This document shows positions 57,036 to 64,000 of a DNA stretch of 64,000 nt, piece after piece. Below the pieces are notes generated by a model that saw nothing but the letters and a program-made list of their open reading frames with translations, ran no database searches and was not told where the DNA came from. Position numbers and translations under genes: made by a program. Source of the DNA: Chloroflexi bacterium AL-N1. Its GTDB lineage: Bacteria; Chloroflexota; Chloroflexia; Chloroflexales; Roseiflexaceae. The stretch is taken from the NCBI GenBank assembly GCA_013122435.1, contig WYDT01000037.1:1-64000 (forward strand), written 5' to 3'. Numbering within the stretch: position 1 is the stretch's first letter; every line of letters starts with the position of its first letter.

Positions 57036-58121
57036 CTAGCCATTCTGGCGTAGAAACGTATCCATAAAATCCGCGAGTACAGTACAGCCCTCAAGACTCA
57101 TAGCGTTGTACATCGACGCCCGAATACCACCAACAGAACGGTGTCCACCAAGGCCAACCATCCCTAACGACTTGGCTTCACTCACAAACTGTTGTTCCAG
57201 TTCCTGACTTGGCAATCGGAATGTGGCATTCATCAGCGAGCGGCTTTCGGGAACGGCGTGGCCAACGTAAAACCCACCACTTCGATCAACGACATCATAT
57301 ACCACCTGTGCCTTCTGTTGATTGCGTTCTTCCATCGCCGCCAGACCACCGCTGTTGATAATCCACTCCAGTACCAGATTGAGCATATAAACACCAAAGG
57401 TAGGTGGGGTGTGATAGAGCGATTTGCCTTTGACATGGGTTGCATACTGGAGAATCTTGGGCGCAGAAGTCGCTGCCTGTTCCAGCAGATCATTCCGAAT
57501 GATTGCGACTGTCACACCAGACGGCCCCATATTCTTCTGCGCTCCCGCATAGATCAACGCAAACTTGTGGGCATCGAGGGGGCGTGAGAGGATATCGCTG
57601 CTCATATCTGCGATCAGTGGTCGGTCACCCACATCGGGCCAATCGTGCCACTGCGTGCCGTAAATCGTGTTGTTGGAGGTGATATGCACATAGGCCACGT
57701 TCGAACTAAACGACATTTCGCTGGCCTGCGGCATACGACGGTACTGCTCTGCACTGGTGCTGGCGACAATGTGGACCTCACCAATGCATTGCGCCTCTTC
57801 GTATGCCTTCTCTGACCACGAACCAGTCATGAGAAAGTCAGCAACGGTACCAACATGCAAGAAATTGAGCGGGACCATCGCAAATTGGAGACTGGCCCCT
57901 CCCTGCAAGAAGACTACGCGGTAATCGTCGCCAAGATTGAACAACTGTTTAATCCGTGCTTCGGCCTCAGCGTTGATCTGCTCATACTCTTTGGCGCGAT
58001 GGCTCATCTCCATAATCGACATGCCATGCCCCTGGTAGTCGCGTAACTCACGTTGTACCTGCTCAAGCACGGGCGGCGGCAGGATCGCCGGGCCAGGGTT
58101 AAAGTTATACGTCTGTGTCAT
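57036..58121 (-). CDS. serC: Phosphoserine aminotransferase
   Basis: 361 residues from 58121 (MTQTYNFNPGPAILPPPVLE), CAGGAGC upstream. GHGMSIMEMSHR, VVFLQGGASLQFAMVPLNF, MSSDILSRPLDAHKFALIYA-GAQKNMGPSG with the PLP Lys, and a final GLGGHRSVGGIRASMYNAM identify SerC. It makes 3-phosphoserine for serine synthesis, and may also act in pyridoxal phosphate synthesis where that route exists. An upstream ATG at 58244 is not family-like. Confidence 0.97.
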   Translation of the reverse strand: MTQTYNFNPGPAILPPPVLEQVQRELRDYQGHGMSIMEMSHRAKEYEQINAEAEARIKQLFNLGDDYRVVFLQGGASLQFAMVPLNFLHVGTVADFLMTGSWSEKAYEEAQCIGEVHIVASTSAEQYRRMPQASEMSFSSNVAYVHITSNNTIYGTQWHDWPDVGDRPLIADMSSDILSRPLDAHKFALIYAGAQKNMGPSGVTVAIIRNDLLEQAATSAPKILQYATHVKGKSLYHTPPTFGVYMLNLVLEWIINSGGLAAMEERNQQKAQVVYDVVDRSGGFYVGHAVPESRSLMNATFRLPSQELEQQFVSEAKSLGMVGLGGHRSVGGIRASMYNAMSLEGCTVLADFMDTFLRQNG

Positions 58122-58364
58122 GCCATCTATGCTCCTGAAATTTATGATGATAGGAATACATTCACACCATACTTGATACCGCATGCGGCTATTGCTGTCA
58201 ACCACTTTGCGATGGATTGTGTATGTGCAATCGACAGAGAACAATCAATACGTGTAGCAGGAGAGACTACTAAACAAAAGTCCCACTTTCAATATCAACA
58301 CTGTTGATAAGAGTGGTAGGAGAGTTGCAATGTATTAGTGGAAAGCATGAAGAGGGAAAAGATA

Positions 58365-58455
58365 TGGCGGGGAGGGTGGGATTTGAACCCACGAGGAGGT
58401 GTTACCCCCTACGGCATTTCCAGTGCCGCGCACTAGGCCACTATGCGACCTCCCC
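58365..58455 (-). tRNA. tRNA-Ser (anticodon GGA)
   Basis: On the minus strand GGGGAGG pairs with CCTCCCC, the discriminator is G and CCA is encoded. The anticodon stem GGCA/TGCC closes CT-GGA-AA. A long variable arm (TAGGGGGTAACACCTCCT) marks the class II serine type. Loop GTTCAAATC is the standard T-arm. About 91 nt. Confidence 0.97.
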
Positions 58456-58797
58456 TGATATTCAAGGCTGCCGCATTATAGCAAACAAACCTTGCTTATG
58501 CAATCTGTCGACCTTCCTTGCTGGAATGTATGGAGCACGTCCTTGCATACTTTATACACGAAAAATTTATCAAAATATGGTAAGGGATTTGTTATAATCA
58601 CACATCATAAAGTTAGTGAATCTTTTCCAAAGAAGAACTTGTTATACTATGGTGAAACCATTACTCATAAACGTCCGTCTATAGTACGAGTCTATTGACT
58701 ACATATCATAGGAAACATCTATGTTGAAAGCCTGACAGGGCTATGCTACCATGAAGAAAGTCCAAGACTGTTTTGATATGGCGCGAAAGGAGTGATT

Positions 58798-59436
58798 ATG
58801 AACCGAGAAGAGTTCGATCCGGAAAAAGAGCGTATACCTCGTACCTCGCGCCAACCTGATCGATCTACCGCACGCTTGCCAACTAAAGAGGGGCAATATG
58901 GCACCCCACTACGGCAAAACTGGCGTAGAGATCGCCCGGGTGCGAGAAAACCATCGCGAACACCAACGCTCCCTACTTCGGGTCAAGAGGTGTTAGTGTT
59001 ACTGCAAGATCCAAGGGTCCGTACCATTTTGATCATCGTTGCTGTCTGTATCATTTTGCTGCTTTTCTTTCTTCTTTTCACCAATAGCGGACCTCTGGGA
59101 AGTACAGATACGGCAGAAAATACGCCTAATCTCAATGCCCAAATCCCGGCTCCAAACGCTACCATTACACCAGAACCGATTACACCAACAACTGACTCAA
59201 CTGCCGCAGCAGGTGCACAACTGCGTGTCTTTGATACCGGTGAACTAGGTCTCTTCATGCGTGCAGAGCCGAATACCAGCCCTGACAACCCACCTGTCAA
59301 AACATTGCCTGATGGAAGTCTGGTCACGGTCATCGGACCAGACTACACCGGGCCAGAACGTGTATGGAAGAACATACGCGACGCAGAAGGTGCAGAGGGA
59401 TGGGTTGCAACAGAATTCCTGGAGCCTGTTGAGTAA
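58798..59436 (+). CDS. SH3-like-domain membrane protein
   Basis: 212 residues from ATG 58798, GAAAGGAGTGATT before it. A basic cytoplasmic N-terminus (about 1-75), one helix (about 78-99), a Thr/Pro linker and a C-terminal bacterial SH3-like domain: LFMRAEPNTSPDNPPVKTL, GSLVTVIGPDYTG, AEGWVATEFLEPVE. Such domains bind peptidoglycan or other surface polymers. Probably envelope-associated. Confidence 0.85.
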   Translation: MNREEFDPEKERIPRTSRQPDRSTARLPTKEGQYGTPLRQNWRRDRPGARKPSRTPTLPTSGQEVLVLLQDPRVRTILIIVAVCIILLLFFLLFTNSGPLGSTDTAENTPNLNAQIPAPNATITPEPITPTTDSTAAAGAQLRVFDTGELGLFMRAEPNTSPDNPPVKTLPDGSLVTVIGPDYTGPERVWKNIRDAEGAEGWVATEFLEPVE

Positions 59437-59459
59437 CTCTGGTAAAGACCATAGAAAAA

Positions 59460-59495
59460 GCGGTCAGGTTGTACTTCTTCATACAACTCGACCGC
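59460..59495. terminator. Bidirectional terminator between the SH3-domain gene and lon
   Basis: GCGGTC.GTTGTA / CATACAAC.GACCGC around CTTCTT; it separates the two convergent genes. Confidence 0.75.
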
Positions 59496-59514
59496 GATTC
59501 TTATTCAACAGCTG

Positions 59515-61983
59515 TTACGCAGAAGCTGGGACTGATTTGCGTTTAGATGAACGTACACCTTGCTCAGACGGGGAGGAGGTCTTGGTGGTGACTGGCTTGG
59601 GTGCTTTAGGAAATGCTTCAGCAATAACCTGGTCCATATGATCAACATACATAAACGTAAGTTGGCGTTTGACATGATTGGGAACTTCCGTCAAATCACG
59701 CTCGTTCTGAGATGGTAAGAGAACTACTTTAATACCAGCACGGTGAGCACCCAAGACCTTCTCCTTAACCCCACCAACCGGCAACACTCGACCTCGCAGC
59801 GTAATCTCACCAGTCATGGCCACATCACGTCGCACCGGATGCTCCGTCAAGGCCGATATAAGCGCGGTGGCCAAGGTAATGCCAGCCGATGGTCCATCTT
59901 TGGGCACGGCACCTTCTGGCACATGGATGTGAATATCACGTTTCTCAAAATGCTCGACATTGATACCCAGTCCTTTGGCGTTGGCACGGGCAAATGAAAG
60001 CGCTGCCTGAGCCGATTCACGCATCACCTCACCAAGATGGCCAGTAAGCGTCAGTCGGCCTTTCCCATCCATAATGGAAACTTCAATTGCCATAATATCA
60101 CCACCATTGGCCGTCCAGCTCATGCCGGTAGCAACACCAATAGCATCCTGCGACTCAGCCGTCCCATGATTGTGACGCGCAGAGCCAAGATATCTCATCA
60201 GCATGTTTGGTTGAATGAGTCGTGGGTATGAGCGCTTCTCCGCTACCCGTCGCGCTATCTTACGACACACAGCTCCAATTTCGCGTTCGAGGTTCCGCAC
60301 TCCAGCTTCATATGTGTACGCGCGTATCAGTTGGCGAATGGTTGCTTCACTAAACCGCACATTTGCTTCAGCCAGACCATTTGCTTCTAACTGTTTGGGC
60401 AGGAGAAAGAGTCGTGCAATATGCAGTTTTTCTTCTTCCGTGTACCCCGGTAACCGGATAATTTCCATACGATCTCGTAACGCCGGGGGAATTGGGTCAA
60501 GCAGGTTAGCTGTGGTAATAAACATTACCTTCGATAGATCGTAGGGAACATCGAGGTAGTGATCGGTAAATGCATTATTTTGTTCTGGATCGAGGACTTC
60601 TAACAAAGCAGCCGCCGGATCGCCACGAAAGTCCGCGCCAAGTTTGTCAATTTCATCCAGCATAAACACAGGGTTGACTGTGCCGGCGTCCTTCATGGCT
60701 TTGACAATACGTCCAGGCAGCGCACCAATATACGTCCGCCGATGTCCACGAATTTCGGCCTCATCGTGAACACCTCCGAGAGATGCTCGGACAAAACGCC
60801 GATCTAGCGCTTCAGCAATAGAACGACCCAGAGAGGTCTTACCAACTCCAGAAGGCCCAACAAAACAAAGGATAGGCGATTTGAGCCGATCGCCTGCTAA
60901 CTGTCGTACGGCAATAAAATCCAGCATACGTTCTTTGACAAAGGGCAGACCGTAGTGATTACGATCCAGCGTTTTTGCCGCCGCCGCAAGATCATTGAGA
61001 TCCTCAGTTTGATCGGTCCAGGGCAAATCGAGCAACCAATCTACGTAGGTACGAATGACACTATACTCTGGCGCAGCAGGCGACATGAGTTCCATCCGCT
61101 CAAGCTCATCGGTCGCTTTGTGACGAACCACATCCGGCATACCAGAGGCCGCAATCTTCTCACGCAACTCAAATAATTCGCGCTGAACCGGATCGTCCTG
61201 ACCAAGTTCACGCTGGATCGCTTTCATTTGCTCACGGAGGAAAAACTCACGTTGCGAACGATCAACTTCCTTTTGCACTTGCGTGTGAATACGGCTCTCT
61301 AGTTCCAATACATCAAGTTCCTGCGTCAACATGATCGAGAGTCGTCGGAGACGTTCTTCAGGATCAAGCGTCTCAAGAATTTCCTGGCGACGTGGGACAT
61401 CAATCGGGAGTGTTGAGGCAATCAAATCGGCCAACCAACCTGGTTCATCAACATTCATAGCCATCACATACGAATCGTCTGGTAACGTACGCGACAACTT
61501 GATTACCTTCTCGTACAACGACAATACTGCACGCATCATCGCTTCGATAGCAATGGTCTTTTCCTCATCGCTATAGATAGGGACAGCCACTGCACGCATC
61601 ACCGGCTGCTCTTGCACAAAACGCACCACACGCATACGACGCTGTCCCTGCACAACAATCGACGTAGAACCATCGGGCATTTTTAACACACGCTGAATAT
61701 TGGCTTCAACACCAATAGTAAACAGATCGCTTGACCCGACATCGTTCATCTCTTGTTCTCGTTGCGCTACCGTCAAAATCGTACGATCGCGCGCCATTGC
61801 TTCCTCAATAGCCGATACAGAACGCTCACGCCCCACGAACAGAGGGGTCAGCATATGGGGGAAGAGTACCGTGTTGATGAGCGGAACTACGGGCAGTTCA
61901 CGTTCACCACCCTCGCCTTCACTATCTATTGTATTTTCAGCATCATCAGGGAAATCAAACAAAATTGGCACCTCTTCCGGCAT
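59515..61983 (-). CDS. lon: ATP-dependent Lon protease
   Basis: 822 residues from 61983 (MPEEVPILFDFPDDAENTID; AGGTG upstream). An N-terminal substrate domain begins ELPVVPLINTVLFPHMLTPL; Walker A GPSGVGKTS, Walker B PVFMLDEIDKLG; proteolytic core with catalytic Ser in PKDGPSAGITL and Lys in GGVKEKVLGAHRAG. It degrades damaged and regulatory proteins as a ring hexamer. The frame is open to 62016 (MHFHSDTVG), but that Met lies only about 10 bases after the presumed transcription start. Confidence 0.97.
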   Translation of the reverse strand: MPEEVPILFDFPDDAENTIDSEGEGGERELPVVPLINTVLFPHMLTPLFVGRERSVSAIEEAMARDRTILTVAQREQEMNDVGSSDLFTIGVEANIQRVLKMPDGSTSIVVQGQRRMRVVRFVQEQPVMRAVAVPIYSDEEKTIAIEAMMRAVLSLYEKVIKLSRTLPDDSYVMAMNVDEPGWLADLIASTLPIDVPRRQEILETLDPEERLRRLSIMLTQELDVLELESRIHTQVQKEVDRSQREFFLREQMKAIQRELGQDDPVQRELFELREKIAASGMPDVVRHKATDELERMELMSPAAPEYSVIRTYVDWLLDLPWTDQTEDLNDLAAAAKTLDRNHYGLPFVKERMLDFIAVRQLAGDRLKSPILCFVGPSGVGKTSLGRSIAEALDRRFVRASLGGVHDEAEIRGHRRTYIGALPGRIVKAMKDAGTVNPVFMLDEIDKLGADFRGDPAAALLEVLDPEQNNAFTDHYLDVPYDLSKVMFITTANLLDPIPPALRDRMEIIRLPGYTEEEKLHIARLFLLPKQLEANGLAEANVRFSEATIRQLIRAYTYEAGVRNLEREIGAVCRKIARRVAEKRSYPRLIQPNMLMRYLGSARHNHGTAESQDAIGVATGMSWTANGGDIMAIEVSIMDGKGRLTLTGHLGEVMRESAQAALSFARANAKGLGINVEHFEKRDIHIHVPEGAVPKDGPSAGITLATALISALTEHPVRRDVAMTGEITLRGRVLPVGGVKEKVLGAHRAGIKVVLLPSQNERDLTEVPNHVKRQLTFMYVDHMDQVIAEAFPKAPKPVTTKTSSPSEQGVRSSKRKSVPASA

Positions 61984-62031
61984 GAGTACACCTACTGTAT
62001 CTGAGTGAAAATGCATACAAAGTCAATCGGC

Positions 62032-62037
62032 ATTATA
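62032..62037 (-). promoter_or_regulatory. lon promoter -10 element
   Basis: TATAAT on the minus strand, 49 bases before the start at 61983. No CIRCE heat-shock palindrome was found nearby. Confidence 0.55.
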
Positions 62038-62227
62038 GCATAGCGTTAACATCTTCGGGGCAATGCTCTAAGACCGGAAGACCTCTACGACAACACAATT
62101 CGATAAGACAACTAATCTGTCTTATCAAACCGCAAATGCGATAACACATATCAGGCGAATCACATCACAGAATTCACCTTAACATGCTCTATTCTGCTAC
62201 TATGCTTTATATTTTGGAATGTAAATG

Positions 62228-62491
62228 CTAGTTGAAAGGACAAGTTAATGCAGTGACAAGGAGCATAACGGTCACCTGCACACATCGAAAACTGTCGACC
62301 TGAACGTTCTCCCAAAATTCCTCACGACCAAGCCACCACCACATACGACCTAACTGTTGACGAATAGGTCCACGCTGACGATTGCGTGAAACTTCGACCC
62401 GTGCAAGACGGCATAAGCGTCGCGTGTGAGCCCCTAACATAACGGCCCAGATACAAATAATGACGATCTGAACGATCATTCTGATCACCAT
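62228..62491 (-). CDS. Small membrane protein of unknown function
   Basis: 87 residues from ATG 62491, GGAGGTTTGGTGT upstream. MVIRMIVQIVIICIWAVMLG is a membrane helix, then a basic stretch (RRLCRLARVEVSRNRQRG), a Trp-rich segment (MWWWLGREEFW) and a second helix near the C-terminus. A longer frame to 62644 lacks a ribosome site. No family recognised. Confidence 0.6.
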   Translation of the reverse strand: MVIRMIVQIVIICIWAVMLGAHTRRLCRLARVEVSRNRQRGPIRQQLGRMWWWLGREEFWENVQVDSFRCVQVTVMLLVTALTCPFN

Positions 62492-62979
62492 ACACCAAAC
62501 CTCCGTTGCATGGAATGTCATTCTTGTGTCGCTGAAATGCTTAACTATAAGTTCTCGGTATACGAACGAAATCCTGTAATTTGAGGATATATGCCAATTG
62601 AGGTCAACACCTGCAATTGTACCATGAAATACCACGAGCTTCATAATGGCGTAGTATTATTGATCTGTTTTGTTGCAAGAACTACACCACCGAATTAGGC
62701 TTTGAGACGACGTTTTTTTAAGATTCTGTGTGTGTCACACAACCTTGTCCATTTGTCCGACACAGTATCTATTCAGTCAAGCAAGAAAACAACAGTCCTT
62801 TAGTTCTGCTTTCATATAGTACTCAATCACGGAAACGGCCTATGTTAGATGTCTTATAGAATGGTTTGTGGTAAGAAATAGATAAGAGAGTATAGCTGAA
62901 TGCTTGTCGAAGCTGACTACTCAGTCTACAATTGCGCGTACAGAAACTTTTGGGCATTGTTAGAAGGGAATACCATAAT
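62492..62979. other. Intergenic region upstream of the metalloprotease
   Basis: Mixed composition; no gene with a credible ribosome site seen on either strand. Confidence 0.4.
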
Positions 62980-64000
62980 ATGTTTCGTATAAGCCCTTTC
63001 ATATTCATCCTCATATTTTTAACTGCTTGTACATTGCCATTTAATCAACCAATCTTAACAGAAGGAGCCACTGTCCCCAGACCACAAAACGCTGCAACAG
63101 CACCTGTTGAGGAACAAACAGAGCCACCAACAGCAATACCGGATACCCAAACTCAACCAACAGATATACAGAATGACACCACCAATGGTGCTACTACGGA
63201 CAATTTGGAGGAGCTTGCCAACACTACACCTGCAGATCGTGATCAGGTGGCGTTGGTCGAAGCATTGACCGGCAATGACCTCCCCGAATTCGCACGTACT
63301 GAACCACTCGACGTACAGGTTGGTGATACCGAAACATTCTGGGTCTCAGATATTCTCAATGACAGCAATTATGAAGTCGACGCACGCCTCCGCTATGCCG
63401 GACCACACGTACTTATGTATTTTGAGACGGCTGTTGACGACCAAATTCGCCAGGAGGATATTGATCGCGCCGCTCAGGAATTTGAAGAACGCATTTATCC
63501 CCGTAACCGCGCCCTCTTTGGTGAGGAACTCTCTCCTGGCGTTGATGGTGATACACGCCTCACGATCCTCAATATCACCTTGCAAGGTGCAGGAGGCTAC
63601 TTTTCTTCTGCAGATTCTGTAGTACAAGAGGTGAATCGCTTTAGCAATGAACGCGAGATGTTTGTGGTAGGCCTCAATTCATTTCCGGTAGGAGAATCAT
63701 CGTATGGTTCGGTCTTAGCCCATGAATTTCAACACATGATTCACTGGCATGAGCAGCGACGTGGGCCAGCCTGGTTCAATGAGGGACTGTCAACGCTGGC
63801 AGAAGATCTCAATGATTTCGGTGATGACAATACCACCATACTACACATACAAAATCCAGACATTCAACTCACCACATGGTCAAATAATGCAGCACAAACA
63901 GGCCAACACTATGGGACTTCGCAACTCTTTATGCGGTATGTGTATGAACAATATGCTCAAGATGGTGGCCTTGCCCAACTCATCCAGGACGATGCAGGCA
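62980..64000 (+). CDS. Secreted zinc metalloprotease lipoprotein (truncated by the window)
   Basis: The ATG at 62980 (GAAGGGAATACCATAAT upstream) opens a frame of 340 codons still open at the window end. MFRISPFIFILIFLTACTLP has a lipobox with Cys17, then a Pro/Thr/Glu-rich linker of about 80 residues. The protease domain has VLAHEFQHMIHWHEQR with the HExxH zinc site, followed by AWFNEGLSTLAEDL, which supplies a third ligand in gluzincin fashion, as in M30-like enzymes of Chloroflexota. Extracellular and membrane-tethered. Confidence 0.85.
   Translation, partial: MFRISPFIFILIFLTACTLPFNQPILTEGATVPRPQNAATAPVEEQTEPPTAIPDTQTQPTDIQNDTTNGATTDNLEELANTTPADRDQVALVEALTGNDLPEFARTEPLDVQVGDTETFWVSDILNDSNYEVDARLRYAGPHVLMYFETAVDDQIRQEDIDRAAQEFEERIYPRNRALFGEELSPGVDGDTRLTILNITLQGAGGYFSSADSVVQEVNRFSNEREMFVVGLNSFPVGESSYGSVLAHEFQHMIHWHEQRRGPAWFNEGLSTLAEDLNDFGDDNTTILHIQNPDIQLTTWSNNAAQTGQHYGTSQLFMRYVYEQYAQDGGLAQLIQDDAG

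Noticed and set aside
58122..58364. Possible leader or riboswitch upstream of serC
   Set aside because: No recognisable conserved riboswitch core or T-box sequence was found.
61983..62060. CIRCE heat-shock operator before lon
   Set aside because: No TTAGCACTC-N9-GAGTGCTAA-like palindrome is present.

Overview
The window looks like a chromosomal segment of a Chloroflexota bacterium, probably class Chloroflexia. This is an inference from gene content: a TAXI-type fused TRAP transporter, a HipA-like kinase/DUF3037 pair, Sir2, an acyl-CoA-binding protein, TTG/GTG starts, several lipoproteins with Thr/Pro/Ser-rich linkers, and a terminal secreted HExxH metalloprotease. Base composition looks close to 50% GC, with clearly AT-richer islands around 20-22.6 kb and 30-33 kb. 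No rRNA, CRISPR array or prophage was seen. One tRNA-Ser(GGA) is present.

Region by region. 0-2.5 kb: a DinB fragment, an aminoglycoside-adenylyltransferase-like remnant cut by a decayed ISL3 element with perfect 33-bp inverted repeats, and an unannotated 46-residue protein with 10 cysteines. 2.6-7.4 kb: YitT-like membrane protein, a decaying tandem copy of the 3' end of prfB, the true prfB with its programmed +1 frameshift, Sir2, and a HipA-like kinase/DUF3037 pair. 7.4-11 kb: a small secreted protein and a two-gene C39-peptidase ABC exporter. 11-14.4 kb: TAXI-TRAP transporter. 14.8-20.3 kb: a helix-hairpin-helix/membrane fusion, an alpha/beta hydrolase divergent from a TetR regulator, a frameshifted NUDIX gene, and small membrane proteins.

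20.4-33.1 kb is an accessory region. It holds a zinc-motif protein, a winged-helix/PD-(D/E)xK nuclease, a MORN-SUKH-HEAT protein, a broken GNAT acetyltransferase, a frameshifted DUF559-type nuclease, DinB, an orphan DUF433 antitoxin, an AT-rich cytosine-methyltransferase/endonuclease pair and an antitoxin-like small protein. 33.1-46.8 kb carries an MGDG-synthase-like glycosyltransferase, a cyanophycin-synthetase-like protein with a degenerate P-loop, a 148-bp tandem repeat, DoxX with a palindromic operator, an acidic 48-residue protein, a Ser/Thr kinase, TPR protein, alpha-glucosidase, lipoproteins and a kinase-fold protein. 47-55.7 kb is a co-directional glycosyltransferase cluster (GT2, three GT-C-like membrane proteins, two GT4 enzymes linked by ATGA overlaps), probably making or attaching a surface glycan. 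55.7-64 kb returns to core genes: a doubly frameshifted phosphoribosyltransferase-like gene, acyl-CoA-binding protein, serC, tRNA-Ser, an SH3-domain membrane protein, lon, and a truncated metalloprotease.

A recurring theme is gene decay. Six loci carry frameshifts or nonsense codons (transposase, NUDIX, MORN-SUKH, GNAT, DUF559, phosphoribosyltransferase), while the housekeeping genes are intact. I found no single convincing new multi-gene system. The best leads are the Cys-rich small protein, the zinc-protein/nuclease pair, the prfB duplication, the orphan DUF433 locus and the endonuclease partner of the methyltransferase.
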